Source of the DNA: Pseudomonadota bacterium
GTDB taxonomy: Bacteria; Pseudomonadota; Alphaproteobacteria; Sphingomonadales; Sphingomonadaceae
Reading direction: 5' to 3'
Assembly: GCA_039818985.1 (NCBI GenBank)
Contig: JBCBSU010000001.1
Span: forward strand, 2,320,367 to 2,384,366
Length of the DNA: 64,000 nucleotides
Shown here: one piece after another, positions 1-10,042 of the stretch
How positions within the stretch are numbered: position 1 is the stretch's first letter
Layout of the letters: each line of letters starts with the position of its first letter
The notes under the pieces: generated by a model
Database searches by the model: none
What the model was told of the DNA's origin: nothing
Seen by the model: the letters and a program-made list of their open reading frames with translations, nothing else
Program-made: the position numbers and the translations under genes

Positions 1-3000
1 CCTGGGTAATACCCAGATTGGCGCCCTCGCCTATCACCTTGCAGCGCAGATCCTCGGCGTTGACGCGCAACCCGTCATTGGACGGGTCGCCGACATCGAC
101 ATTGTTTTCCGACGCCGCTTTGACATAGGTGCCGATGCCGCCAAACCACAGCAGGTCGGCCTGCGATTTCAGGATAGAGGAGATCAGCGCATCAGGCTCT
201 ATCTCTTCCTGCTCCAGACCCAGCAGCGCCTGGATCTCGGGCGTCAGCGTCACCGACTTTTGTGCCCTGGAGAACACCCCACCACCTTTGGAGATCAACC
301 TGGTGTCATAGTCTTCCCAACTCGAGCGCGGCAGGTCGAACAACCGCTTGCGCTCGGTCCAGCTTTTCGCCGGGTCGGGATCGGGGTCGATGAAGATATT
401 ACGATGGTCGAAGGCTGCGACCAGCCTGATCGCCTTGGAAAGCAGCATGCCATTGCCGAACACATCGCCCGACATGTCGCCACAGCCAATGACATTGACC
501 GGCTGGCTCTGCACATCGATGCCCATTTCGAGGAAATGTCGCTGCACCGAGACCCAGGCACCGCGCGCGGTGATGCCCATCGCTTTATGGTCATAGCCCT
601 GGCTGCCGCCACTGGCGAACGCATCACCAAGCCAGAAACCGGCATCTTCGGCGATGGCATTGGCAGTATCCGAGAAAGTGGCAGTGCCCTTGTCCGCTGC
701 AACGACGAAATAGGGATCAACGCCGTCGCGCACATGCACCCCATCGGGATGCACCACCGCGCCATCGACAATATTGTCGGTAATCGACAGCAGGGAACGG
801 ATGAATTTCTTATAGGCTTCCTTGCCCGCTGCAGCCCAGGCATCGCGATCACGCGCCGGATCGGGCAGCGATTTGGCGAAGAAACCGCCCTTGGCCCCGG
901 TCGGCACGATCACCGCATTTTTCACCCGCTGTGCCTTCATCAGGCCAAGTATCTCGGTGCGGAAGTCATCGCGCCGGTCAGACCACCGCAGACCGCCACG
1001 CGCTACCGCACCGGCACGCAGATGGACACCCTCGACACTGGGGGCATAGACGAAGATTTCCCGCCAGGGCAGCGGCTTGGGCAGGCCCGGTACCTTGGCG
1101 CTCTCGATCTTGAACGCCAGCACTTCGCCGCGACCCGGAGCAAAGGCATTGGTGCGCAATATCGCCATGATCAGGTCGCGTAGCCGCCTGAGCAGACGAT
1201 CGTCATCGATCGCCGACACCTGGGTCAGGCCGTTGCGGATACTGCGCAATGCCAGATCCTCGGCATGGTCGCGATCCTTGTCAAAGGCCGGATCATGGCG
1301 GGCGCGGAACAGTACCATCAGCGACTGGGTCACCAGCGGCGCATCGCGCAGCGCGTCTACAAAGGTGCTCAGCCCGTAGGGCATGCCGGTCTGGCGCAGA
1401 TAGCGGAACCAGGCACGCAGCAGGACGACATCCTTGGTGGTCAGGCCATTGATCGTGATGAGTTGGTTGAAACCGTCATCCTCTGCCCGGCCGTCCAGCA
1501 CATTGCCGATCGCCTCTTCAAGCAGATTGGCACGCTCGAGCAGCGTCTCGGGTTTGACGTCGCCCTGGGCAGACAGGGTGAAATCATGGACATAGCCCAG
1601 TTCGCCATCGGCCAGCGGCGTCGGTACCTCTTCGAGAACATCGAAGCCGAAATGCTCGAGCACCGGCACCGCCTCGGACAAGGCAATCGAGCCGCGCACA
1701 TTGTAGAGCTTGAGGTGTAGCGCATCGGTAGCATCGCCGGATACCGCATAGAGCCGTGCCGACCGGCGTTTCCCGCCGCTCAGCGCGCGCAACCGCAATA
1801 TGTCGATCGCCGCCTCCTTGGCCCCGGACTCCATCCGGTAGCCTGCAGGAAAAGCCTCGGCATAGCGGCTGGCAAGAGCCGCGGCACGGCTGTCCTCACC
1901 AAATTCGGCCAGCGCATTCTCCACTTCGGGGAGCCAGCCGCGAACCATATGCTTGAGCTGGGCATCAAGCTTGTCGCCATCGGGAATGTGGCCATTGTCA
2001 CGCAGGTCAAGCACATAGCGCAGCATCGCCACCTGGCCATCCTCGAGTGATATCGTCCAGCTCAGTGTCTTGGCATTGGCAGCTTCAACAAGCATCTGCT
2101 CAATCGCAATACGCCGACCGGTCGAGACCTCATCGCGCGGCAGCCAGACAAAGGCAAAGAGATGCCGTTCCAGTGCCGATTCAATGGTGATCAGCTTGGG
2201 ACGCGGCCGGTCGGCCAGTGACATGGATGTCAGCGCCGCACTCTCGATATCCTGAGTGGAAAAGGCGATCAGCAGGTCATGCGGCAGCGCCGTCATTGCG
2301 TGCGACAGCGCTTTGCCCGCATGGCCGGACGGATCGAAACCATATTTGTCGTTGATCGTTTTCAGATGCGCCCGGAGCAATGGTACCTTGTCCGGCGCTG
2401 CTCCGAGAGCCGCGCTGGTCCATATCCCGGCATGGACCGACAGTCCGGTCAATTTCCCGTCGGAGCGCTGCGGCAGGATGACCAGATCCATCGGCACCCG
2501 GCGGTGCACCGAAGACAGGCGGTTCGACTTGATGATCAGCGGCACCGCGCCGCCATTCTGGAACCAGCCCATGGCCCTGGCATAGCTGCTCTCGGCGAGC
2601 AGAGGCTGTTTGGCAACCCGGGCCAGGCCCTTTTCATCGGTGGTGCCGCCCTCGATATTCCATACCAGATGCGCCAGCTGGGTCATGTTACGATCAAGGA
2701 ACCAGCGCAGCAGCGCGGCACCTTCGGGATCGGCAATATTCTCGGCATCGCTGGCCATGGCCTGTTGCAGCAGCGGCCAGTCCTCGACCGTGGCGCGGAC
2801 ATCGGCCAGCATCTGCTCTATCGCTTTATGCAGCTGGCGACGAACCTTTGCATCCGCCCGCTGCATCTCGATATAGACAATCGATTCTTGCCGTTCGCCC
2901 GCAGCATCACGCGGCATGATCGCTGTCAGCATGCCATCTCCGTCGCGCCGCACCGAAAGCACCGGGTGGATGATCCGGTCAATCGCCAGACCAGCAGCGC

Positions 3001-3310
3001 TGACCTCATTGGCAATGGAATCGACGAGGAAAGGCATGTCCCGATTGATGATCGCCATACGCAAATGGCGGCGGCCATTGCTGCCGATAACACTCTCGAT
3101 CGCGATCGCAGGCTTGGAGCGCGCACGATGCTTCATCGTCTTGAGCGCGAACGCCGCCGCAATGCGGCATGCTTCATCGTGAAAACCTTCATTCTCCCCG
3201 GGCAGCGCACCATGGGAGAAGGCATTTTGCAACGCCGTCAGCAGTTCTTCATCTGCATCGGAGGGAGTGGATTGAGCGGAGGAGGTTTTGCCGGGAGCAG
3301 CGCGGGACAT
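1..3310 (-). CDS. NAD-specific glutamate dehydrogenase, large (GDH_180-type) form; 3' end cut off by window edge
   Basis: Cytoplasmic enzyme interconverting glutamate and 2-oxoglutarate with NAD. The minus strand is open from the ATG at 3310 to base 1 (about 1103 codons); family members run to roughly 1550-1600 residues, so the C-terminal third is missing. The ATG is preceded directly by an in-frame TGA, which fixes the start. The catalytic segment is recognisable around residue 770: GGLRWSDRRDDFRTEILG, followed by VIVPTGAKGGFF, the dinucleotide/substrate region typical of this family (PF05088). Upstream is the long N-terminal regulatory part with stretches such as NRDMPFLVDSI. The gene stands alone, 165 bases from the PAS protein transcribed in the same direction. 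Family call is secure; allosteric control cannot be read from the sequence. Confidence 0.95.
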   Translation of the reverse strand, partial: MSRAAPGKTSSAQSTPSDADEELLTALQNAFSHGALPGENEGFHDEACRIAAAFALKTMKHRARSKPAIAIESVIGSNGRRHLRMAIINRDMPFLVDSIANEVSAAGLAIDRIIHPVLSVRRDGDGMLTAIMPRDAAGERQESIVYIEMQRADAKVRRQLHKAIEQMLADVRATVEDWPLLQQAMASDAENIADPEGAALLRWFLDRNMTQLAHLVWNIEGGTTDEKGLARVAKQPLLAESSYARAMGWFQNGGAVPLIIKSNRLSSVHRRVPMDLVILPQRSDGKLTGLSVHAGIWTSAALGAAPDKVPLLRAHLKTINDKYGFDPSGHAGKALSHAMTALPHDLLIAFSTQDIESAALTSMSLADRPRPKLITIESALERHLFAFVWLPRDEVSTGRRIAIEQMLVEAANAKTLSWTISLEDGQVAMLRYVLDLRDNGHIPDGDKLDAQLKHMVRGWLPEVENALAEFGEDSRAAALASRYAEAFPAGYRMESGAKEAAIDILRLRALSGGKRRSARLYAVSGDATDALHLKLYNVRGSIALSEAVPVLEHFGFDVLEEVPTPLADGELGYVHDFTLSAQGDVKPETLLERANLLEEAIGNVLDGRAEDDGFNQLITINGLTTKDVVLLRAWFRYLRQTGMPYGLSTFVDALRDAPLVTQSLMVLFRARHDPAFDKDRDHAEDLALRSIRNGLTQVSAIDDDRLLRRLRDLIMAILRTNAFAPGRGEVLAFKIESAKVPGLPKPLPWREIFVYAPSVEGVHLRAGAVARGGLRWSDRRDDFRTEILGLMKAQRVKNAVIVPTGAKGGFFAKSLPDPARDRDAWAAAGKEAYKKFIRSLLSITDNIVDGAVVHPDGVHVRDGVDPYFVVAADKGTATFSDTANAIAEDAGFWLGDAFASGGSQGYDHKAMGITARGAWVSVQRHFLEMGIDVQSQPVNVIGCGDMSGDVFGNGMLLSKAIRLVAAFDHRNIFIDPDPDPAKSWTERKRLFDLPRSSWEDYDTRLISKGGGVFSRAQKSVTLTPEIQALLGLEQEEIEPDALISSILKSQADLLWFGGIGTYVKAASENNVDVGDPSNDGLRVNAEDLRCKVIGEGANLGITQ

Positions 3311-3475
3311 TCAGGGCCTCGAGCGGAAATGGAAAGTCTGTCTGCCGCCTATGCGCCTTTTCTGTGCGCCGCTCAAGCACCTTGAGCAGGGCAGGGGCAA
3401 ACTGTGTAGAAAGAGCGCGCGCTCACCCGGTTCCGTAGCGAAAATGAATGGCGCTGAAGACCGGCACAAACCCCG

Positions 3476-5005
3476 TCAATCGGCGATTTTACGCACCACA
3501 TGATCGGTGACCCGGTCATCGGCCAGGGCCGCGACAATCTCCATCCTGCCCTCGGCATTGCGCCGCGTCACCAGCACCGCAAACTCGCTGTCGCCCGAGT
3601 CGAGACTATCAAGCGACAGCGCTGGAGCCTGGCGCAGCGCATTATAGGCACTATTCAGCTTCTGTGCCGGATCGACCTGTGCGGTTTCGGGGCGACGCAG
3701 CCGCCGTTCCTCGCGCACAACGCCTTTGAGACCGCCTTCATAGCCGGAAAGAAAGTCGGGCAGTTCTCCGAAACCAAGCTGCTGGCGATGTGCATGGGTC
3801 AGCGCGGTGGCGTATTCGGTGAGCCGGGTCTTGTCGTAATCACTGCCGAACACCAGCTTGACGATCGGCGTCATCGGTGCCCGTTCCTGCATCACGATCC
3901 CGGCCTGGTCGAGAATTTCGGCCAGCGCCTCGGGCTCACGCCGGGCCACCAGCGACACATCATAGGCGCGGCCAACCGCCTGATACAGGGCGGTCCGGCT
4001 GCGGTCTTCCGATGTCTGCGCCTTGCGCGCCAGTTCGCGGGCATGGCTCAACCAGTCGCGCAGATTGGCTTCGGCTTCGGGTGCGGTTGCTGTGTCGGAT
4101 TCAGCATCGACAGCCTCTGCCTCAGACTGGGGCACGGTCAAACCAAAGTCGAGATCATCGCTGTGCAACAGGTCCGCAGAAGCGGAGACCGAAAACGCCA
4201 CCGTGTCACGCCGCACCTGGCCCGGCAGCGGTGCATTTTCCGCAACCGGATCATCTGCAGGCTGGGGTGCGGCGAGCTGCTTGCCAAAGGCGACTTCAGG
4301 CAATGCGATATCGGCGCTGCGCGGTTCTTCGGCTTTCTCGCCATCCTTTTGCCATAGCGGTGTATCAAAACCAATATCCGAACCCGCATCGAGTGCTTGC
4401 TCGACTTCGAGCAGCAGTTCATCGGTGCTGGCCTGATCCGCCAGCGTCTTCCAGTTGATCACCCCGAAGACAAAATCGATACTGTCATCATCGGAGGAGA
4501 AAGGCAGCAATATACCGCGATAGAGTACGGTCTCGCCTTTCTGGTTGACGAATTCGGCCTCGAAACCGATCGGTGCCTGGTTGGCGATGATTTCCATATA
4601 ATGGTCGGTGACCCGCGACAGCAGCGAGCGGCCGGGGATATCGGCGACATAGGCAATGTCTTCGCTGATGTCCGAAGCCTCGGCAACCGCTGTACCAATG
4701 TGCGAGATGGCCGGGTTTTCGATACCCGAGGTAAAATCCAGCAGCACGCTGTTTTCGGCAAAGTCGTCGAGATTGTCGAGATCGAGATCGTCAATGGCAG
4801 GATAGGACTTGTCGCCGAGCAGCATCACCCAATGGTTATAGGCGCGCACATGCATGCGACGCTCGTCATTGCCGAACTGATGCTTGCGGTCGACCACGGC
4901 TTCATCATCAATGGCGCCATGGTCGTTGTCGCCTTCGCTCAAGGCGTTGTCCGCATATGATCTGCCGCTATCGCCGGTCCGGTCAATATCGCGGTGGTTA
5001 TCCAT
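3476..5005 (-). CDS. PAS_5 domain protein
   Basis: 509 residues, cytoplasmic, no signal peptide or membrane segment. An acidic N-terminal leader is followed by a PAS_5-type module at about residues 45-190 (RRMHVRAYNHWVMLLGDKSY, then a core with RSLLSRVTDHYMEIIANQ), a domain largely confined to Alphaproteobacteria. After an acidic, proline-rich linker the C-terminal 180 residues are helical (DWLSHARELARKAQTSEDRS and onward). No kinase, GGDEF or helix-turn-helix output domain is visible, so it may work as a sensor that passes its signal to a partner protein. Start is the ATG at 5005; no strong Shine-Dalgarno is seen. The role is unknown; the domain call is fairly sure. Confidence 0.8.
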   Translation of the reverse strand: MDNHRDIDRTGDSGRSYADNALSEGDNDHGAIDDEAVVDRKHQFGNDERRMHVRAYNHWVMLLGDKSYPAIDDLDLDNLDDFAENSVLLDFTSGIENPAISHIGTAVAEASDISEDIAYVADIPGRSLLSRVTDHYMEIIANQAPIGFEAEFVNQKGETVLYRGILLPFSSDDDSIDFVFGVINWKTLADQASTDELLLEVEQALDAGSDIGFDTPLWQKDGEKAEEPRSADIALPEVAFGKQLAAPQPADDPVAENAPLPGQVRRDTVAFSVSASADLLHSDDLDFGLTVPQSEAEAVDAESDTATAPEAEANLRDWLSHARELARKAQTSEDRSRTALYQAVGRAYDVSLVARREPEALAEILDQAGIVMQERAPMTPIVKLVFGSDYDKTRLTEYATALTHAHRQQLGFGELPDFLSGYEGGLKGVVREERRLRRPETAQVDPAQKLNSAYNALRQAPALSLDSLDSGDSEFAVLVTRRNAEGRMEIVAALADDRVTDHVVRKIAD

Positions 5006-5215
5006 AATCGCCCCATCACACGTGCCTGTTCCTGCCCCTTTTGGCGCAATATAGTAAATCCGTGGTTAACAGCTGTTACGAACACGGGTGGAGGCACCCC
5101 CGGATCGGTGTTGCAGGGCTTGCACCCGACGGCATGGGCTGGTAACGGCCTGCGCGGCGCCAGCACAGAAGCGCCCCGATTGTCATGCCCCGCCATGACC
5201 GCCGGAAAACGGTTT

Positions 5216-5291
5216 GCCGCTTTAGCTCAGTTGGTAGAGCACATCATTCGTAATGATGGGGTCACGTGTTCGAGTCACGTAAGCGGCACCA
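5216..5291 (+). tRNA. tRNA-Thr (anticodon CGT)
   Basis: A full cloverleaf folds by eye: acceptor GCCGCTT with AAGCGGC, D arm GCTC/GAGC, anticodon stem CATCA/TGATG with loop TTCGTAA, T arm ACGTG/CACGT around TTCGAGT. The loop gives anticodon CGT, reading ACG (Thr). Discriminator A and an encoded CCA end at 5291. Confidence 0.97.
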
Positions 5292-5323
5292 TTTCTTTCA
5301 GCGCCGGAAGATCGATAGCGTTG

Positions 5324-5354
5324 CCTTGGGGTTTCGGGGCCTTGGGGTTTCGGG
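5324..5354. repeat. Tandem duplication, 16-bp unit, two copies
   Basis: The unit CCTTGGGGTTTCGGGG is repeated back to back (5324-5339 and 5340-5354, last base missing) between the tRNA-Thr and the stop codon of the efflux channel gene. It probably arose by slippage; no function is apparent. Confidence 0.85.
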
Positions 5355-5366
5355 CAGCTGCAGCCC

Positions 5367-6851
5367 TTAATCCTGCCCCGTTGCTTCCGCCGCCTCGTCG
5401 CGCGCGCGGCTCTGCCAGCCGCCTCCCAGCGCTCGGTAGATCGCGATTTCCTGGAGTGTTGCCTCAATCTCGCTGACAACCCGGGCGTCCTCATTTTCCA
5501 GCGCCACGCGTTCGGCGTCGAGCACGGCGAGAAAATCGTCGACGCCATTGTCATAGCGCAGCCGCGCCAGCCGCGCCGCTTCGCGCGCCGCCTCGCTGGC
5601 CTCACCGAGCTGTTTGCGGCGCAGCACTTCATTGCCGTACAGCGTCAACGCATTTTCGGTTTCCTCAAACGCCAGCAGCACCGTCTGTTCATAGCGCGCC
5701 GCAGCGGCATCGGCGCGCGCGCCAGCAGCCTTGACCCGGGCACGTATGCGGGTGAGATCGAGCAGATTCCAGATCAGTTGCGGCCCCACAGTGAATTGCA
5801 GCGCCGAGCCCTGCAACAGATTGCCGGTGGTGTTCGACTGGAAACCGCCGCTGCCGGTAAGGCTCACCGTAGGGAAATAATCCGCAGTCTCGATGCCGAT
5901 ATCGGCGGTGGCCGCGGCCAGTTCACGCTCGGCGGCGCGGATATCGGGGCGGCGGCGGAACAGATCGGCAGGACTGCCAACGCCGATCAGTATCGGCATG
6001 CGCGGAATCGGCATCGGTTCGCTGAGCGTCTCGCGCAACGCGGTCGGCCCGTCGCCGGTGAGCACCCCGAGCCGGTGCGCCTGCACGTCAAACTGGGCTT
6101 TGAGCGGCGGTATGGTCGCCAGCGTATTGGCCAGCTGCGCCCGCGCCCGTTCGACATCGAGCCGGGTGCCCCGGCCGCCACGCAGCAGCACCTCGGTCAG
6201 CTTGAAACTGTCCTCCTGATTGGCGGCATTGCGTTCGGCTACGGCAAGGCGCTTCTGGGCACCGCGCAGCGCCACATAGGCGCTGGCCACCTCGGCGGCA
6301 ACACTGACCAGCAAATCGTCACGCACCGCCTCGGCCGCTTCGGCACGGGCACGCGATGCCTCAACGCCGCGGCGGATGCGACCGAACAGATCAATTTCCC
6401 AGCGGGTATCAGCGCCGAGGCTGTAAATGTCCTGATCGGGAATGGAGAAATCATCGCCCTGCCCGCCAAAGATCAGCGCCTCTTCGGAGAAGCGCTGGCG
6501 GGTATAGGCAGCGTTGAGCCCGCCGCCGGGCAGGAATTCCTGCTGACTGCCCTGCAACACCGCGCGCGAGGCGCGCAAATTGGCGCGTGCCTCGGCAAGG
6601 TTGCGGTTATTGTCAAAGGCGCGCGCAATCAGCGCATCGAGCTGCGGATCGCCAAGCTGCTGCCACCACAGTTCGACCGGCTCGTCCGAGGTTGCAGTGG
6701 CAATAGCGGCGCGGGTGAACACTTCGCTGTCGAGCTCCGCCATGCCCGGCGGCCCGCGATAGTCCGGGCCGACCAGACAGCCGCTGACCAGCAGCGCCAG
6801 AGCGGCGCTGATCGCCAGCCGGGGGGGCGATGTCCTCCGCCGCGCGCTCAT
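5367..6851 (-). CDS. Outer-membrane efflux lipoprotein of the RND system (NodT/OprM family)
   Basis: 494 residues. Forms the outer-membrane and periplasmic channel of a tripartite RND pump. The N-terminus is a lipoprotein signal with the lipobox LVSGC (Cys25), followed by the family hallmark GPDYRGPP. Two outer membrane efflux protein repeats follow, with the conserved RPDIRAAERELAAATADIG segment in the second half. The ATG at 6851 overlaps the stop of the upstream pump gene (TGA 6850-6848), so the three genes 11259-5367 are translationally coupled as adaptor, pump, channel. No repressor gene sits next to the operon. Length is normal for OprM-like channels. The substrate cannot be inferred. 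Confidence 0.95.
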   Translation of the reverse strand: MSARRRTSPPRLAISAALALLVSGCLVGPDYRGPPGMAELDSEVFTRAAIATATSDEPVELWWQQLGDPQLDALIARAFDNNRNLAEARANLRASRAVLQGSQQEFLPGGGLNAAYTRQRFSEEALIFGGQGDDFSIPDQDIYSLGADTRWEIDLFGRIRRGVEASRARAEAAEAVRDDLLVSVAAEVASAYVALRGAQKRLAVAERNAANQEDSFKLTEVLLRGGRGTRLDVERARAQLANTLATIPPLKAQFDVQAHRLGVLTGDGPTALRETLSEPMPIPRMPILIGVGSPADLFRRRPDIRAAERELAAATADIGIETADYFPTVSLTGSGGFQSNTTGNLLQGSALQFTVGPQLIWNLLDLTRIRARVKAAGARADAAAARYEQTVLLAFEETENALTLYGNEVLRRKQLGEASEAAREAARLARLRYDNGVDDFLAVLDAERVALENEDARVVSEIEATLQEIAIYRALGGGWQSRARDEAAEATGQD

Positions 6852-9800
6852 TCTGCCGGCTCCGCCGCGGGTTTGTCGGGACCCGGCTCAGCGGGTGGCT
6901 CTGCCTGGTCATCGTCCTTCTTGCCGCGTGCGGCAAAGCTGCGGCACAGTACGTAAAAGGCCGGGGTCAGGAACAGGCCGAAAATGGTGACGCCGAGCAT
7001 GCCGAAGAACACCGCAGTACCGAGAGCCTGGCGCATCTCAAAGCCGGCACCGCTGGCTGTCATCAACGGCACCACACCGAGGATGAAAGCAAAGCTGGTC
7101 ATCAGGATCGGCCGCAGCCGCAGCTTGGCCGCCTCTACCGCCGCAGCGAAGCGATCAAGCCCACCATCTTCGCGCTGCTTGGCGAATTCGACGATCAGGA
7201 TCGCGTTTTTCGACGCCAGCCCGACCAGCACCACCAGCCCGACCTGAGTCAGGATATTGTTGTCGATGCCGCGCAGCCCGACGCCGACAATCGCCGAAAG
7301 CAGGCACATCGGTACGATGAGGATGATCGCCAGCGGTAGCAGCCAGCTTTCATATTGTGCCGCCAGAACCAGAAACACGATCACCACCGCAAAGACAAAA
7401 ACCAGGGCCGCGGTCGATCCGGCGCTGATCTGCTGATAGGCGAGCCCCGTCCATTCGAAGGAGAAACCGTCGGGCAAGGTCTGTTCGGCGACCTCTTCCA
7501 TTGCAGCGATGCTTTCGCCCGAGCTGATGCCTTGTGCCGCCGAGGCATCGACCTCGGCTGCGGGGAACAGATTATAGCGCGGCTGGCGCGACGGACCGGT
7601 AATGTCGCGATAATTCACCACACTGCCTATCGGCACCATCTCGCCGCTACGGGCATTGCGCGCGCGCAGCCGGGAGATATCCTCGCGCGCCATGCGATAG
7701 GGCGCATCGGCCTGGGCGCTGACCCGATAGGTACGACCGAGATAGTTGAAGTCATTGACAAAGGCCGAGCCGAGAAACACTTCAAGCGTGTTGAACACAT
7801 CGGTAATCGGCACGCCAAGCTGCTGCGCCTTGACCCTGTCGATATCGAGATAAAGCTGCGGCGTCGCGGTTTCATAGGAAGTGAAGACGTTGACCAGGCG
7901 CGGATCCTGATTGGCGGCGGCGATCAGCTGCTGCGTCGCATTGTTGAGCTCGCGTACACCCTGACCGCTGCGATCCTGCACCATCATCCGCACACCGCCG
8001 GCATTGCCGATACCGCGCACCGCCGGCGGGGCGATCACGATGATGAACGCCTCGTCGATCGATTGCAGCTTCTGGTTGAGCTGGGCCAGCAATTCCAGCG
8101 CACCGTCGCGCTCATCAAACTCGTCCATCACCGCGAAGATCGCCCCGGCATTGGGGGCGTTGGTGAAGGTCGCACCGCTGAACCCCGCAAAGCCGGCGGT
8201 ATTGGTGAAGCCCGGTGTCTCAAGGATCATATCGGTGGCACGGCGCAGCACATTGTCGGTGCGCGACAGCGAACTGCCCGGCGGCAACTGGATGGCAACG
8301 ATCAGATAGCCCTGATCCTGTTCGGGGATGAAGCCGGTCGGGGTTTCGTTGAAGCGCCATGCCGTGGCCCCCAGCAACAGCGCATAGACGATCAGCACCG
8401 CGCCGGTCATGCGGATCAGCTTGGCGGTAATATTGCCATAGCTCTCCGCCAGCCGGTCGAAGCTGCGGTTGAACCAGGCGAAGAAGCGATCAAGCATCGC
8501 CTGAAAACGGTTTTTCGCTCCGCCTTCCTCATGACCTTCGGGCTTGAGCAGGATCGCCGCAAGCGCCGGCGACAGCGTCAGCGAGTTGAACGCGGAGATG
8601 ATCGTCGCGGTGGCGATGGTCAGCGCGAATTGCTGGTAGAATTGCCCCGATATGCCGGTGATGAAAGCCGTGGGCACAAACACCGCTGACAGCACTAGCG
8701 CAATCGCGACCAGCGCGCCGCCGACCTCGTCCATGGTGACATGCGATGCCTCTTTCGGCGTTTTGCCATTGCCCAGTTCACGCTCGACATTCTCGACGAC
8801 GACAATGGCGTCATCGACAACAATCCCGATGGCCAGCACCAGGCCGAACAGGCTGAGATTGTTGAGCGAGAAACCGAGCGCGCCCATGATGGCAAAGGTG
8901 CCAATCAGCGACACCGGTATGGCGACAATCGGGATCAGCGCCGCGCGCCAGCTTTGCAGGAAGACGAAAACGACAATCGTCACCAGGATCACCGCCTCGA
9001 AGATCGTCTTGTAAACCTCATTGACCGATTCCGCGATAAACTCGGTCGGGTTGTAGATAATGTCATAGGCGAGACCATCCGGGAAATCCTCGCTCAGCGT
9101 CTCGATGGTTTCCTCGATATTCCTGGCCGTCTCGATGGCGTTGGAGCCGGGGCGCTGGAATATGCCGATGGCGACAGCGGGGCTGTCATCGAGATAGGCA
9201 TTGGTCGAATAATCCTGCGCGCCCAGCTCGACCCGGGCAATGTCGCGCACCCGGGTGACACTGCCATCGGCCTCGGTCTTGACCACGATGTTTTCGAATT
9301 CCTCGGGTTCCTGAAGCCGCCCGAGCGTGCGCACGCTTATCTGGTTGGCGGTATCCACCGCCAGCGGCGGCTGCCCCAAAATGCCCGAGGCGACCTGGAC
9401 ATTCTCGGCGCGCAATGCGGCAACGACATCGCTGGCGGTGATCCGCAGGCCGGACATCTTGTCGGGGTCGAGCCATATCCGCATCGAATATTCGCGCGCA
9501 CCGAAGATGGTGATCGAGCCGACGCCATCAAGCCGCGCCAGCGTGTCGCGGATCTGTAGCAGCGCATAGTTGGAAATATAAAGCTGGCTGCGGCTTTCAT
9601 CGGGCGAATAGAGATGCACCACAGTCAGCAGGTCGGGCGAGCTTTTCTGGGTGATCACACCCAGTCGCCGCACCGGCTCGGGCAGGCGCGGCTCGGCGAT
9701 ACTGACCCGGTTCTGCACCAGCACCTGCGCCGCATCGAGATCGGTGCCCAGCGCAAAGGTGACGGTGATCGTCAACCGCCCGTCATCGGTCGCCTGGCTC

Positions 9801-10042
9801 GAGAGATAGAGCATATTCTCGACGCCGTTCAGCTCCTGCTCGATCGGCGTCGCCACGGTGTCGGCCACAACTTCGGCACCGGCACCGGGATAGGTCGCGG
9901 TAACGGTGATCGTCGGCGGCGCGATTTCGGGATATTGCGCCACCGGCAGGTTGAAATAGGTGATCGAGCCGACCAGTACGATCAGGATCGACAGGACCGC
10001 GGCGAAGATCGGTCGCTCGATGAAGAAGTGCGGAAAATTCAC
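6848..10042 (-). CDS. RND efflux pump, inner-membrane HAE1 transporter (AcrB/MexB type)
   Basis: 1064 residues, the proton-driven pump subunit. It begins MNFPHFFIERPIFAAVLSIL, the standard HAE1 first transmembrane helix, and has twelve predicted helices with two large periplasmic loops. The proton-relay residues are present: the Asp pair in GIVVDDAIVVVENVE (TM4, about residues 405-408) and Lys in ASKNAILIVEFAKQ (TM10). GEMVP and NDFNYLGRTYRV match the porter domain of multidrug members. The start is GTG at 10042, overlapping the adaptor stop as GTGA. The C-terminal tail is a charged, proline-rich extension. An organic-solvent or drug substrate is likely, but which one is unknown. Confidence 0.96.
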   Translation of the reverse strand: MNFPHFFIERPIFAAVLSILIVLVGSITYFNLPVAQYPEIAPPTITVTATYPGAGAEVVADTVATPIEQELNGVENMLYLSSQATDDGRLTITVTFALGTDLDAAQVLVQNRVSIAEPRLPEPVRRLGVITQKSSPDLLTVVHLYSPDESRSQLYISNYALLQIRDTLARLDGVGSITIFGAREYSMRIWLDPDKMSGLRITASDVVAALRAENVQVASGILGQPPLAVDTANQISVRTLGRLQEPEEFENIVVKTEADGSVTRVRDIARVELGAQDYSTNAYLDDSPAVAIGIFQRPGSNAIETARNIEETIETLSEDFPDGLAYDIIYNPTEFIAESVNEVYKTIFEAVILVTIVVFVFLQSWRAALIPIVAIPVSLIGTFAIMGALGFSLNNLSLFGLVLAIGIVVDDAIVVVENVERELGNGKTPKEASHVTMDEVGGALVAIALVLSAVFVPTAFITGISGQFYQQFALTIATATIISAFNSLTLSPALAAILLKPEGHEEGGAKNRFQAMLDRFFAWFNRSFDRLAESYGNITAKLIRMTGAVLIVYALLLGATAWRFNETPTGFIPEQDQGYLIVAIQLPPGSSLSRTDNVLRRATDMILETPGFTNTAGFAGFSGATFTNAPNAGAIFAVMDEFDERDGALELLAQLNQKLQSIDEAFIIVIAPPAVRGIGNAGGVRMMVQDRSGQGVRELNNATQQLIAAANQDPRLVNVFTSYETATPQLYLDIDRVKAQQLGVPITDVFNTLEVFLGSAFVNDFNYLGRTYRVSAQADAPYRMAREDISRLRARNARSGEMVPIGSVVNYRDITGPSRQPRYNLFPAAEVDASAAQGISSGESIAAMEEVAEQTLPDGFSFEWTGLAYQQISAGSTAALVFVFAVVIVFLVLAAQYESWLLPLAIILIVPMCLLSAIVGVGLRGIDNNILTQVGLVVLVGLASKNAILIVEFAKQREDGGLDRFAAAVEAAKLRLRPILMTSFAFILGVVPLMTASGAGFEMRQALGTAVFFGMLGVTIFGLFLTPAFYVLCRSFAARGKKDDDQAEPPAEPGPDKPAAEPAE

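Noticed and set aside
2279-3385. Plus-strand open frame opposite glutamate dehydrogenase
   Set aside because: The minus strand clearly encodes the dehydrogenase; this frame is rich in Arg, Gln and His without any known motif.
7355-8689. 444-codon plus-strand open frame opposite the RND pump
   Set aside because: Antisense shadow of a strongly conserved transporter gene.
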